Positions 41,222 through 49,812 are shown, numbered from the stretch's first letter. The stretch is 64,000 nt of DNA from Pseudarthrobacter sulfonivorans (GCF_024391045.1 NZ_JANFCZ010000007.1:101190-165189); one strand, 5' to 3'. Notes: a model not told the origin generated them from the sequence alone. Translations and numbers: made by a program.

Positions 41222-41545
41222 GATCAGCTCAGTGATGCCGACGTGGACCGCCTGTTCCAGGCGCTCGCGGACGCCACCCGCCGGGACATCGTCCGGCGGG
41301 TGACCGGGGCGGAGTATTCCGTCTCCGGGCTTGCTGCCCTCTACGCCATGAGCTTTGCCGCCGTTCAGAAACACGTGGCGGTATTGGAGCGTGCTTCACT
41401 GGTGACCAAGGAGAAGCGCGGACGGGAGCAGATCGTGCGGGGCAACCACGACGGATTGCAGAAGGCCCGCCGACTGCTCGATGAGTATGAGGCGATCTGG
41501 CGGCAGCGTGCCGGCCGGATTGCGGACATTCTGGCTGAAGGATAA
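41213..41545 (+). CDS. ArsR-family regulator
   Basis: A 110-residue winged-helix protein, with LFQALADATRRDIVRRV and SVSGLAALYAMSFAAVQKHV as the recognition region. No metal-binding Cys motif is present, so it belongs to the group paired with SRPBCC proteins. It is followed 13 bp later by such a gene. The start ATG lies inside its own operator, which implies autorepression. Confidence 0.87.
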   Translation: MVVDQLSDADVDRLFQALADATRRDIVRRVTGAEYSVSGLAALYAMSFAAVQKHVAVLERASLVTKEKRGREQIVRGNHDGLQKARRLLDEYEAIWRQRAGRIADILAEG

Positions 41546-41558
41546 GGAAGGTACGGCA

Positions 41559-42065
41559 ATGCCTGTTATCAGTTCCACCAAGAATCTCGAGGCACTCAGC
41601 TTCACCCTCGTCGCGGAGTTCGACGCCGCCGTCGAACGCGTCTGGCAGATCTGGGAGGATCCCCGGCAGCTCGAACGCTGGTGGGGACCGCCCACCTGGC
41701 CCGCCACGTTCAACGGGTTCGACTTCAAGCCGGGCGGCAAGGCCAGCTACTTCATGACCGGGCCCGAAGGCGAGAAGGCCGGCGGCTGGTGGAAGTTCAC
41801 CGCCATCGACGCGCCAAGGAAACTCGAGTTTGACGACGGCTTCGCGGACGACGACGGCGCTCCCGTGGACGCCATGGGCATCACCCACGCGGCCGTGGAC
41901 CTTGAGGACCTCGGCGGCCGCACCCGGATGACCATCATGTCCACCTTCGAATCCGAAGAGCAGATGGAGGAGATGGTCAAGATGGGCATGGACGAGGGCA
42001 TGAGGCTGGCGGCAGGCCAGATCGATGCCGTCCTCGCAGAGCACGCCCAGGCGGGAACGGTTTAG
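41559..42065 (+). CDS. SRPBCC/AHSA1 domain protein
   Basis: A 168-residue START-like fold protein, with FDAAVERVWQIWEDPRQLER, WWGPPTWPATF and a C-terminal helix ending MDEGMRLAAGQIDAVL. Such proteins bind hydrophobic ligands and commonly follow an ArsR regulator. The ATG at 41559 follows AAGGAAGG. Its ligand is unknown. Confidence 0.87.
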   Translation: MPVISSTKNLEALSFTLVAEFDAAVERVWQIWEDPRQLERWWGPPTWPATFNGFDFKPGGKASYFMTGPEGEKAGGWWKFTAIDAPRKLEFDDGFADDDGAPVDAMGITHAAVDLEDLGGRTRMTIMSTFESEEQMEEMVKMGMDEGMRLAAGQIDAVLAEHAQAGTV

Positions 42066-42125
42066 CGGCTGTGGGGCGGTGGTGCAAGAATCGTCTTGAA
42101 CCGCCGCCGAGTCGAGGAGCGCCAC

Positions 42126-42653
42126 ATGTCCGAACTACAGGATCATCTCAGTGAATGGGCCGAGCTGTGGGGCCGAGTCCGCGGGGTGGAGCCGGACGCC
42201 GAGGGCTCCGCTGTTCTTATCCCGGCGGATACGGATGATTCGGACGCCCGGGCCGAAGCCCAGCAGCAGGGGCTCTCGGCCAGTGGCGAATACGTCCTCC
42301 TCACTGCCGCCACTGCCGAGATAGCCGCGGCCCACTCCCTCCCGGAGGACGCCCAGGTTGCCTCGGCTCCCATGGGGGACTACGACGTCGCCGAGATCTC
42401 CGTGTTCGACCATCCGGTTGGCGGCGGGCGCATCAGTGTCGGCGAGGCCGCGGCAGTCATCGGCAACCTCCGGTATGAGACTCCGCAGGACAGGGACGCC
42501 TACGAGCCGGCCTTGCTGGCCACGCTGGCAGAGGAGGCGTACCTCCACGGCGCGCACACCCTGATCCTGATCGTCGACCTGGATGAGGCGGACCGCTTCC
42601 TGGGCTCGGGATGGACCGAGGCCGGGCGTGTACTCACCTTTGGGCGGCCCTGA
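42126..42653 (+). CDS. hypothetical protein, possible acetyltransferase-like fold
   Basis: A 175-residue cytoplasmic protein. The C-terminal part (TLAEEAYLHGAHTLILIVDL, then FLGSGWTEAGRVLTF) resembles the last strands of GNAT proteins, but no acetyl-CoA loop is visible. The ATG at 42126 is preferred to 42096. It ends five bases before the acyl-CoA ligase start, so the two are co-transcribed. Confidence 0.6.
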   Translation: MSELQDHLSEWAELWGRVRGVEPDAEGSAVLIPADTDDSDARAEAQQQGLSASGEYVLLTAATAEIAAAHSLPEDAQVASAPMGDYDVAEISVFDHPVGGGRISVGEAAAVIGNLRYETPQDRDAYEPALLATLAEEAYLHGAHTLILIVDLDEADRFLGSGWTEAGRVLTFGRP

Positions 42654-42657
42654 CGCC

Positions 42658-44346
42658 ATGGAGGACCTGGCTGTCCAGCCGTGGGTGAAGAATTACCAGC
42701 CCGGTGTTCCGGCGGAGATTGAGCTGCCGACGGAGTCCCTGACGGCGATGTTTGAACGATCCGTGGCCGAAGCCGGTTCGGCCCCGGCCTTGGAGTTCTT
42801 CGGCCGTCGCACCAGCTACGCCGAGCTCGGCGAGCAGGTGGACCGTGCCGCCGAAGGCCTCCGGCAGCTGGGGGTGCGGGCCGGTGACCGGGTGGCACTG
42901 ATCCTGCCGAACTGCCCGCAGCACGTGGTGGCCTTTTACGCGGTGCTCCGCCTGGGCGCCGTGGTGGTGGAACACAACCCGCTGTACACGTCCCGGGAAC
43001 TCCGCCACCAGTTTGAGGATCACCAGGCCAGGGTGGTCATCACCTGGGACAAGGCGGCCGCCGCCGTCCGGGAGTTCCCGGCCGACATCGAGATTGACCA
43101 CGTTGTCTCGGTCAACCTGCTGGCAGCATTCCCGGCCGTCAAACGCCTGGCGCTGGGCCTGCCGGTGGGGAAACTGCGTGCGACCAGGGCCTCCCTGACC
43201 GCGCCGGCTCCGGGAACCACACCGTGGAAGAAGCTGCTGGATCACGGCCGGATTGAACCGGCACATCCGCGGCCCTCGGTGGATGACCTGGCGGTCATCC
43301 AGTACACGTCCGGGACCACCGGCCGGCCCAAGGGCGCCATGCTCACCCACTTCAACCTCTACTCCAATGCCCTCCAGGGGGAGGCATGGATGCAGGGCGC
43401 CGAGTATGGCAAGGAAGTCCTCTACGCCATCCTGCCGATGTTCCACGCCTTCGGCATGACCCTCTACCTCACGTTCGGCATCCGCAAGCAGGGCCTGCTG
43501 GTGCTTTTCCCCAAGTTCGACACCGATCTGGTGCTTGCGGCCATGAAGAAATCACCGGCCACCGTCTACTGCGCTGTCCCGCCGATCTACGAGCGCACCG
43601 CGATGGCGGCCAGGGAAAAGGGCATCTCGCTGCGCTCCTGCAAGTACTGCATTTCCGGGGCAATGAACCTGCCGGACCATGTGGTGGAGCTGTGGGAATC
43701 CGTGTCCGGCGGCCTGCTGGTGGAGGGCTACGGCATGACCGAATCCTCGCCGGTGGCGCTCGGTAATCCTTTCCACCCGAGCCGGCGGCCGGGGACCATC
43801 GGCGTGCCCTTCCCGTCCACGCTGATGAAGGTGGTGCAGCTTGATGACCCCGGCGTGGAAGTGGTGCCCGGCCAGCAGGGGGAGCTCCTGATCAAGGGTC
43901 CCCAGGTGTTCCGGGGTTACTGGAACAATCCGGAGGAAACGGCGAAGACCCTCACCGCGGACGGTTGGTTGCGGACCGGCGATATCGTCACGGTCGATGC
44001 AGACGGTTTTGTCACGGTGGTGGACCGGGCGAAAGAACTGATCATTACCGGCGGCTTCAACGTCTCGCCCAGTGAGGTGGAGTCAGTCCTGCGGCTCCAC
44101 CCGGACGTGAAGGACGCGGCGGTGATTGGCAAGCCGCTGGAGCAGGGCGGCGAGCTGGTGTCCGCGGCCGTTGAGCTCGAACCCGGCACAACGCTGGACG
44201 AGGAAGCCCTCCGCGCACACTGCCGGGAGCACCTGGCCGGCTACAAGGTGCCGCGCCGGATCGTGGCCGTCGACGCCATGCCACGTTCCATGCTGGGCAA
44301 AATCCTTCGAAGGCAGGTGCGGGACCAGGTCCTGCCGCAGCTCTGA
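42658..44346 (+). CDS. long-chain acyl-CoA ligase (AMP-dependent)
   Basis: A 562-residue adenylate-forming enzyme. YTSGTTGRPKGAMLTHFN is the phosphate loop, GYGMTESSPVALGNP the adenine motif, TGDIVTVDADGFVTVVDR the hinge, and Lys in MLGKILRR the catalytic lysine. It activates fatty acids to acyl-CoA. It follows the preceding small gene by four bases and ends before a family terminator. Confidence 0.9.
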   Translation: MEDLAVQPWVKNYQPGVPAEIELPTESLTAMFERSVAEAGSAPALEFFGRRTSYAELGEQVDRAAEGLRQLGVRAGDRVALILPNCPQHVVAFYAVLRLGAVVVEHNPLYTSRELRHQFEDHQARVVITWDKAAAAVREFPADIEIDHVVSVNLLAAFPAVKRLALGLPVGKLRATRASLTAPAPGTTPWKKLLDHGRIEPAHPRPSVDDLAVIQYTSGTTGRPKGAMLTHFNLYSNALQGEAWMQGAEYGKEVLYAILPMFHAFGMTLYLTFGIRKQGLLVLFPKFDTDLVLAAMKKSPATVYCAVPPIYERTAMAAREKGISLRSCKYCISGAMNLPDHVVELWESVSGGLLVEGYGMTESSPVALGNPFHPSRRPGTIGVPFPSTLMKVVQLDDPGVEVVPGQQGELLIKGPQVFRGYWNNPEETAKTLTADGWLRTGDIVTVDADGFVTVVDRAKELIITGGFNVSPSEVESVLRLHPDVKDAAVIGKPLEQGGELVSAAVELEPGTTLDEEALRAHCREHLAGYKVPRRIVAVDAMPRSMLGKILRRQVRDQVLPQL

Positions 44347-44397
44347 GGAGCCGAACCTTCAAGCCCGGGGGCGCGAAGTCTCCGGGGCACAAAGGCA

Positions 44398-44435
44398 AAG
44401 GGCACGACGGCAGGAGGTCCCGCCGTCGTGCCCTT
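44398..44435. terminator. palindromic terminator-like repeat, copy 7
   Basis: AAGGGCACGACGGC and its complement around AGGAGGTCCC. It lies between convergent ligase and NADP-oxidoreductase genes. This is the last copy of the core-region family in the window. Confidence 0.75.
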
Positions 44436-44452
44436 GGCTTTTGTTTGTGGTT

Positions 44453-45094
44453 CTACTTGGTGACGGCGAGCCCGGTGTCCCAGTTGAAGTCGGCGAACTC
44501 GGGGTTGGCCTGCATGGTCATGAGGACGAACTGGAAGCCCTCGAGTTCGCGGGAGCGCTTGAGCGGGCCCACTACCAGCGGGCGCATTCCGGCGGCGCTG
44601 ACGAAGCTGCTGACTGCCTTGGTGGCATCCTGGTTGTCGCCGGCGATGAAGACGTCCAGCGGCTTGCCGGCGGACTCTCCCGCCACCAGCGTGCCGGCGA
44701 AGGTGGTGTTGAAGGCCTTGACCACGTTGGCACTTGCCGGGGCCAGTGCTGCGATTTCCTCGGCGGCCGAGGATCCCGGTTCCACCACGAGGGAATCGAA
44801 GGTTTCGAAGTTCACCGGGTTGGTGATGTCCACAACCGTCTTGCCGGCGAGCTGTTCGCCGTAGGCGGTGACGACGGATTTGGCGGCATCGAACGGAACG
44901 GCGAGGACAACGATGCTGCCCTGGGGCGCGGTGGCCGTGGTGCCGTAGCTGACGCCTGCGCCGAGCTCGTTGGCCAGGGCCTGCGCTTTCGAGGCGTCCT
45001 GGCCGAGGATCTCAACCTGCTTTCCTGCTGCGAGGGCACGGGTTGCGATGCCGCGAGCCATGTTGCCGTTGCCGATGATGGTGATGTCACTCAT
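44453..45094 (-). CDS. NADP-binding F420-dependent-type oxidoreductase
   Basis: A 213-residue Rossmann protein. ITIIGNGNMARGIATRALA is the dinucleotide motif; VVDITNPVNF and KAFNTTFAGTL match the F420_oxidored / NADP-reductase group. I take the ATG at 45094; a start at 45136 adds 14 residues (NFLARLFGKK). Likely regulated through the repeats at 45150-45212. The substrate is unknown. Confidence 0.82.
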   Translation of the reverse strand: MSDITIIGNGNMARGIATRALAAGKQVEILGQDASKAQALANELGAGVSYGTTATAPQGSIVVLAVPFDAAKSVVTAYGEQLAGKTVVDITNPVNFETFDSLVVEPGSSAAEEIAALAPASANVVKAFNTTFAGTLVAGESAGKPLDVFIAGDNQDATKAVSSFVSAAGMRPLVVGPLKRSRELEGFQFVLMTMQANPEFADFNWDTGLAVTK

Positions 45095-45149
45095 GGTGTT
45101 CTTCTTTCCGAAAAGGCGGGCGAGGAAATTTTTCATCAGATTCTGTTCT

Positions 45150-45212
45150 GCTTGACGATGCGCTACTTGAAGCTACAACTAAATGTACACTTATTAAGTT
45201 GAAGCGTCAAGC
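45150..45212. promoter_or_regulatory. nested inverted repeats upstream of the F420-type gene
   Basis: Outer arms GCTTGACG and CGTCAAGC enclose ACTTGAAGCTACAACT (45165-45180), a half-conserved ACTTGAA..TTCAAGT-type site, and AGTTGAAG (45197). The outer repeat overlaps the stop of the next gene. It probably combines a regulator site and a terminator. Confidence 0.45.
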
Positions 45213-45926
45213 TTTTTTCTGAGAAACTTCCAACCCGTTCGCCGCGTAGGCCGTGCGTGCTTCGGGGCCGTGCAGGAAATCGCGCAGTTCCGCGGCTTCG
45301 GCAGCCTGGGATGCCGGGCCCAACGCCGACGCGAAGTTCGTGTACTCCTGAATGGCCTCCGGAAGGGGCCCGACGATCTTGGCCTCCGGAACCAGGATCA
45401 GTTCACTGAGCTGGTGAATGGCGGCGGCGGCGCGGCCATCCAGCAGCGCCGCCGCCGTGGGGCCGGAATCAATCACGGTGGCCCGGGGCGCAACCTGCTC
45501 CGCAATGCCTAGCCTTTCCAGCAGCCCGGCGAAGTAGATGCCGCTGGGTCCGCTGCGGGAGTAGGCCACGGAGCGGGCGCCGGTCACCGCGCTGATGAAT
45601 GCCTCCACGGTGCTGATGTCCGGAACCGGAGCGTCGGGTGGAACCGCCACACCCACCCCGGTCCGGGCGACGGGCCTGGCGTCCCGCACGATATCCGCAG
45701 CGGCAAGGTCCGCCAGGGCGCCGGTGATCCCGACGATCACATCCGGACGGGCGCCTGCCTTAATCCTGGTGAGCAGCCGGAAAGTGGGCTCGAAGACGGC
45801 CTCCACCGGCGGCCCTCCTGCCTTGGCATAGGCGGGCAGGATGGTGTGCTCCACGGCCTGTTTGAGTGCAAAGGCGCAGAACAGTGAGAGGGGCCTGGTG
45901 TTGTGGCTGGCAGCTTGCGTATTCAT
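45207..45926 (-). CDS. periplasmic-binding-protein-like (molybdate/SBP type) without signal peptide
   Basis: A 239-residue protein with the fold of molybdate-type substrate-binding proteins: FALKQAVEHTILPAYAKAG, KAGARPDVIVGITGA, RSVAYSRSGPSGIYFAGLLE and RAAAAIHQLSELI. There is no signal peptide or lipobox, and no ABC permease nearby. It may be a cytoplasmic sensor or enzyme derived from the fold. The start at 45926 is chosen; 45956 is possible. Confidence 0.75.
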   Translation of the reverse strand: MNTQAASHNTRPLSLFCAFALKQAVEHTILPAYAKAGGPPVEAVFEPTFRLLTRIKAGARPDVIVGITGALADLAAADIVRDARPVARTGVGVAVPPDAPVPDISTVEAFISAVTGARSVAYSRSGPSGIYFAGLLERLGIAEQVAPRATVIDSGPTAAALLDGRAAAAIHQLSELILVPEAKIVGPLPEAIQEYTNFASALGPASQAAEAAELRDFLHGPEARTAYAANGLEVSQKKA

Positions 45927-45941
45927 CGGAGTCCTCAACGT

Positions 45942-45973
45942 AGGTACGGTGCCCAATACAGGTACGGTGCTCA
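45942..45973. repeat. 14-bp direct repeat upstream of the binding-protein gene
   Basis: AGGTACGGTGCYCA occurs twice with an 18-bp period, directly before the start. It may be a tandem regulator site. Confidence 0.6.
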
Positions 45974-46023
45974 GGAGCAGCGGGCGCTCCTCTAAGACAT
46001 ACCCTGTGGAAGCGCGCAGCGTT

Positions 46024-46563
46024 TTATATGAAGCGAAAACCTAGTTTCCGCCCCGGTTGCTGGGTTCTGCCAGTCTCGTAATACAGAACGCCGTTGCGTT
46101 CAAGTGCCTGCAGTCGATCGGCGATTTCCTGCGTCAGAGGTTCACCACATGAAATGGCGAAAAATCGCGGAGACATGACATCAAGCAGGCACCCCAGCTG
46201 AGCCAGCTCAACGGCCAGGGGCTCCCATGCGCCGTCGTCGTCCGTCTTTAGCAGGATTCTGAATGTGAAGTTGCGGGCGTCGTGGTCTACGCCTGTTGCT
46301 ACGAGGGCGTTTTCTCCTGAGCGCATCACGGTCACCCGGTCGCCGAAGTTAATGTCGTAGAGATAAGCCGGCACAGCGAGAATTGTCGCCGTGCCTTCCG
46401 CTTCGACACGGCCGCTCAGGCCTTCCCACATTTGCTCGGCATCTGGTTCCGGGGGCAGCGCAAACCATATGGTCTCTTCTGCGTCCAAGGCTTCCGAAAG
46501 AGGCTGCAATGTGTCGCCCCGCCAATGTGCCACGACGCTGGGATGTTGCCGGTAATCCGTCAC
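46024..46563 (-). CDS. DUF4265 domain-containing protein
   Basis: A 179-residue cytoplasmic protein. TIWFALPPEPD, VPAYLYDINFGDRV, FRILLKTDDDGAW and LAQLGCLLDVMSPRFFAISC match DUF4265, a family often found as small stand-alone accessory genes and suspected immunity proteins. The start is GTG at 46563. It is the left-most gene of the accessory array; function is not proven. Confidence 0.72.
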   Translation of the reverse strand: MTDYRQHPSVVAHWRGDTLQPLSEALDAEETIWFALPPEPDAEQMWEGLSGRVEAEGTATILAVPAYLYDINFGDRVTVMRSGENALVATGVDHDARNFTFRILLKTDDDGAWEPLAVELAQLGCLLDVMSPRFFAISCGEPLTQEIADRLQALERNGVLYYETGRTQQPGRKLGFRFI

Positions 46564-46676
46564 TCGCTGAGACTACCGAGCACAGGACCGCGATGCATCC
46601 GGCACGCTGACTAACAGGTGGAACGCGCGGCAGGAAGATCCCTTGGCGGACGGAAACACATGAAGGGAGCCCGCCT

Positions 46677-46940
46677 TCAGCTGAAATTCACGTGGACTGG
46701 CTCGAAGTCGAACGGACCGCCACACCCAGGGCCGTAAGGGCTATCACCCGTCGATCTTGTTGTTATCGGTAGCTCTCCGGCCGTGCGGCTGCCGGACGGG
46801 GTTGCCGCCCTTACATAAATTGAGGTGACGCTGGCGGGTGGAGTCAAATACGGCGCAGACTGCGGCACCAGCCACCTTCCCTCGGCATTTCTGGCCACCG
46901 CCACAGGAGTGCAGCCCTCCCCGATGCCCCGACGCTTCAT
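46677..46940 (-). CDS. hypothetical protein or fragment (87 aa)
   Basis: An 87-residue frame, KRRGIGEGCTPVAVARNA with WLVPQSAPYLTPPASVTS. Composition is Pro/Thr/Gly-rich. Its start lacks a ribosome site, so it may be the tail of a decayed gene. No family is recognised. Confidence 0.3.
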   Translation of the reverse strand: MKRRGIGEGCTPVAVARNAEGRWLVPQSAPYLTPPASVTSIYVRAATPSGSRTAGELPITTRSTGDSPYGPGCGGPFDFEPVHVNFS

Positions 46941-46990
46941 AAGGTGAGCGTAACCGTCGGGTCACCAGAATTTGAGAACTGCCGGCGCAA

Positions 46991-47020
46991 CGCCCTTACG
47001 GGGATCCTCCACCGGACATC
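46991..47020. repeat. island palindrome 1
   Basis: CGCCCTTACGGGGATCCTCC then ACCGGACATC. It is inverted relative to copy 9, and it is followed by the truncated PASTA copy just as copy 9 follows the full gene. Confidence 0.75.
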
Positions 47021-47022
47021 TC

Positions 47023-47214
47023 TTACTCGTCCCTCTCAGCCTCCGCATGATTCTTCAGTGAGGGGGTCGGCATGCCCGTCTCAGGCACATCACTTCGGGC
47101 TTGACCGTCCTGAATGAAAGCAATCCTTATTTGGGTCCCCCACTCAAGAACCGACCATGCGGAAGGATCTTGGGAGGTCACCCAGAACAGCCCCGGCCAC
47201 GTACGGGAACGCAT
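47023..47214 (-). pseudogene. truncated second copy of the PASTA-domain gene
   Basis: The 63-residue frame (TWPGLFWVTSQDPSA, VLEWGTQIRIAFIQDG, HAEAERDE) is closely similar to the C-terminal 60% of the PASTA protein at 53984. Upstream, the matching frame continues a few codons (PDGPG) and then meets TAA, so the first PASTA strand and the start region are lost. The similarity continues past the stop into the palindrome. It is an inverted partial duplication. Confidence 0.75.
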
Positions 47215-47284
47215 CCCCGGCCCATCAGGGGGAGCCGGACCGTCTTGGGCTTATGCGCGTTTGCTATGCGGAAGACGTTCCTGC

Positions 47285-47440
47285 TTACGCACGCTCAAGG
47301 TCGTTATCTGCTGCCCTTCGCTCGTCAGCTTGGACGATACCGTCACGGACTGCCGCTCTAACAACGCGATAGAGGACATAGAAGAAGACGGCGGCAAACA
47401 CTACCGACAGGACAACGAAGTTCAGCGGACCAGCGTCCAT
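47285..47440 (-). CDS. very small single-span membrane protein (51 aa)
   Basis: ATG at 47440, shortly after GGGGAGAG, opens a 51-residue frame. MDAGPLNFVVLSVVFAAVFF begins one membrane helix, followed by YRVVRAAVRDGIVQADERR, a basic amphipathic tail, and it stops at TAA 47285. The topology and ribosome site support a real gene; the function is unknown. The frame lies antisense to longer but less convincing frames. Confidence 0.65.
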   Translation of the reverse strand: MDAGPLNFVVLSVVFAAVFFYVLYRVVRAAVRDGIVQADERRAADNDLERA

Positions 47441-47521
47441 AACTCTCCCCAAAGTTTTCAGTTCACTCAGACCTGACTGAGCTTAGCGTCGAGTAGCAAA
47501 CAGTACTTTGAAAATGAGGCC

Positions 47522-48556
47522 TCATTGGTGGATAGGTTTGGTCAGGTTCAGGCTGATGGTCTGGCCTGGCGCCAGCTCTCCGGAGGCTAGGTGGGTGAAG
47601 TCGTACCAGACGCGGTCTGTGCCGGTGAGTGGCCGGTTCGCCGATTCTAAATCCGCAATCTCCGGCACCCCGAAGCGGAAGGCGATCTGACGCTCTGTGT
47701 CCCCGGTTGCCGTGGTGTAGGTCAGGGGAATGCCGTCGGCGTCGGTGGTGAAAGTGCCGTGCGAGCCATCTATTGTAACGTCGCCGGGCATGAGCCTGAC
47801 CTGGGTGCCTACGGGGATGGGCTGACCAGCGGTCAGGGTCGGATTCCACCGGAGCAACTGGTCGGTAGTGCACCGGAATTTGTACCCGAGGCTGTCGAAT
47901 GAGTCGCCGTCGACCGTGGTGTAGAAGATGGTCTGGCCGAACGAATTGTTTACGCTTATTCCTCGGCCGGATCTGCTATCAACAGGGTTTTTCTGGAGCT
48001 GGATGTGGTTGCCCGCCCGGATAAAGAAGACATTTCCCTTCTCGTACGTGAACGCGACCTTGTTCGCTTCCGCCAACTGCTCATCGGTCAGGTTGAACCG
48101 GTAGGTGATGCCGGCCAGGCTGTCTTCGGGCTCTATTGTGTAACCCGTCGGAACGCCGTTTGCGTCAACCACGGCAGCGCCCTTGGCGCCCGGCATGGGA
48201 CCGTCTGGAATCAGCCGCAGCCTTGTGCCTGGAGCGATAGGAGCTCCGGGCTGGAGTCCGTTGAACCCAGAGACCTTCGCCTCGGACAGCTTGTACGCCG
48301 CCGCGACGGACGAGAGGGTGTCTCCCGGAACGGTGGTGTAGAAGTCCGCGTTGCCAAACGAGTCCCGCACGGTTTCTCCACTCAGGGCCGGTTTCGCGGC
48401 GGAAGACGCAACTGCAGTGTGGGTGGTCTGGACGGCAACCGGTTCCGCCTGGGCTGGAGCACCCTCATAAGAGCATCCTGCAAGTCCCAGTGACAGCACA
48501 ACAACCAGCGCTGGCAGGCCAATCGCCCTCTTTGATGTACTGCCAGTTCCCACCAT
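47522..48556 (-). CDS. LysM-domain lipoprotein
   Basis: A 344-residue lipoprotein. The signal peptide ends in LGLAGC (lipobox, Cys27 or so). Three or four LysM-like modules follow, e.g. FYTTVPGDTLSSVAAAYKLS, GYTIEPEDSLAGITYRFNL and FYTTVDGDSFDSLGYKFRCT, each with a PxGTxxRL ending. LysM modules bind peptidoglycan, so this is a cell-wall anchored protein. A catalytic domain is absent. Confidence 0.83.
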   Translation of the reverse strand: MVGTGSTSKRAIGLPALVVVLSLGLAGCSYEGAPAQAEPVAVQTTHTAVASSAAKPALSGETVRDSFGNADFYTTVPGDTLSSVAAAYKLSEAKVSGFNGLQPGAPIAPGTRLRLIPDGPMPGAKGAAVVDANGVPTGYTIEPEDSLAGITYRFNLTDEQLAEANKVAFTYEKGNVFFIRAGNHIQLQKNPVDSRSGRGISVNNSFGQTIFYTTVDGDSFDSLGYKFRCTTDQLLRWNPTLTAGQPIPVGTQVRLMPGDVTIDGSHGTFTTDADGIPLTYTTATGDTERQIAFRFGVPEIADLESANRPLTGTDRVWYDFTHLASGELAPGQTISLNLTKPIHQ

Positions 48557-48648
48557 GGATGTGCCCCCAATCAGTCCGGCGTAGCCGGGTCAAGGCCCAC
48601 ACCGGACCAAAAGCGAGCCTAGTGGATGAACCGTGAGCCCGCAGTACT

Positions 48649-48676
48649 GCCCGGTGAAGGATCCTTGAACGGGCCC
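48649..48676. repeat. island palindrome 2
   Basis: GCCCGGTGAAGGATCCTTGA then ACGGGCCC, in the divergent gap between the LysM and the next membrane protein gene. Confidence 0.8.
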
Positions 48677-48757
48677 TGCGATCACCCAGGGGGTTTAGGT
48701 GAAGGGATCAACATAAGGGCAGTCCCAAAGGGGTTTGTGCATAGGTAGGCTTGGTAC

Positions 48758-49237
48758 ATGGCGTTGGGGGACGAGACGGAGCCGCAGAGGGCTCCGTCGC
48801 ACAGGGTGGTTTTGGACTCGTACGCGTTCATCAAGGGCTGGTTAGTCGCTACTTCGCTCTGGACAGGCGTACTGCTCATCGTGGTTGTGGCAGCATATGG
48901 CGTTCCCGCCGCGAACGAGGGTAGCCGTAGCGGGTATGTGTGGGGCCTGCTGGGCATGAAGGTTCTCTACAGTGTCGGAATTTCTCTGGTGGTCGGGGCG
49001 CCACTTGCCTGGATATTGGCCTATCTCTTGCGGCCAGTCCGGAATCAAAGCATTCACATCGCGGCCTTCTTCGCGGTTCCCACACTCGCGTTCTGGGGTC
49101 TGGGAAGCGTCCTAGGTCTCGGCTGGCAACCCCTGCTGCTCCTCCCGTGGGCCACAGTCGGCGCAGCGGCAGCCATATGCCGCTGGGCGATTCGCAAAGA
49201 CGTGCCTCATCGGGTTGCGCCACTACCCCTGGCCTGA
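48758..49237 (+). CDS. integral membrane protein (159 aa)
   Basis: A 159-residue protein with four membrane helices (for instance WTGVLLIVVVAAYGV and VLYSVGISLVVGAPLAWIL). There are no conserved polar residues in the helices. It stops two bases before palindrome 3. No family is recognised. Confidence 0.7.
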   Translation: MALGDETEPQRAPSHRVVLDSYAFIKGWLVATSLWTGVLLIVVVAAYGVPAANEGSRSGYVWGLLGMKVLYSVGISLVVGAPLAWILAYLLRPVRNQSIHIAAFFAVPTLAFWGLGSVLGLGWQPLLLLPWATVGAAAAICRWAIRKDVPHRVAPLPLA

Positions 49238-49238
49238 C

Positions 49239-49266
49239 CGCCCGGAACAGGATCCTTTAACGGGCG
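49239..49266. repeat. island palindrome 3
   Basis: CGCCCGGAACAGGATCCTTT then AACGGGCG. It begins two bases after one gene's stop, and its right arm supplies the last codons and the TAA of the convergent GNAT gene. Confidence 0.8.
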
Positions 49267-49745
49267 CTCAGGTCCCGTTCGAAGTAGACGAGCGAATCGT
49301 CGCGTGCCACTTCGATGAATCCGTTCTTTGTGAGGACGCGCTGCGAAGCCACGTTATCCAGATTCGTGTTCGCCGCGGCGAGCATCGCACCGTGTTGGCT
49401 CGCGTGATTGATGACGAGTACTACCGCGTCCGTAGCCAGCCCGAAGCCCCGAGCGCTCGGTACCAGACCGTAGCCCAATTGGACGCGACCCCGCGCGTCG
49501 GGTGGGCCGGAGAAGCCGATTCCACCGACTGCCTGACCATCAGAGTTCCGTCGGATCAAGTACATCGTGAAGTTTGGATCCGGGTCCTTCGATTTAGCAA
49601 GCGATCGGAGTGGATTGAGTTCATCTGCGAAGGGGTACTCTGAGTGCCAGTCATCGCCGGGGAGCTCCTCTCGTTCCGCGATGCGCTGAGCAAGCTTCGG
49701 CGAGATCGACTCAAGGACTAAACGTGTGCTGCGAATGATCATCAC
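49257..49745 (-). CDS. GNAT family N-acetyltransferase
   Basis: A 162-residue acetyltransferase of the RimJ type: TRLVLESISPKLAQRIA, GGIGFSGPPDARGRVQLGYG and LVPSARGFGLATDAV as the acetyl-CoA loop, then NLDNVASQRVLTKNGFIEV. The substrate is unknown; GNATs of this kind acetylate protein N-termini or drugs. Its stop codon lies inside palindrome 3. Confidence 0.82.
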   Translation of the reverse strand: MMIIRSTRLVLESISPKLAQRIAEREELPGDDWHSEYPFADELNPLRSLAKSKDPDPNFTMYLIRRNSDGQAVGGIGFSGPPDARGRVQLGYGLVPSARGFGLATDAVVLVINHASQHGAMLAAANTNLDNVASQRVLTKNGFIEVARDDSLVYFERDLSAR

Positions 49746-49784
49746 CTGATGATGACAGAATCCGCATGAACGTCGCTGACTGTT

Positions 49785-49812
49785 CGCCCGCTGAGGGATC
49801 GGCTATCGGACG
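49785..49812. repeat. island palindrome 4 (diverged)
   Basis: CGCCCGCTGAGGGATCGGCT then ATCGGACG, between two divergent GNAT genes. Confidence 0.55.

Noticed and set aside
47114..47476. 120-codon plus-strand frame
   Set aside because: It lies antisense to the truncated PASTA copy and the 51-residue membrane protein, which have clearer support.
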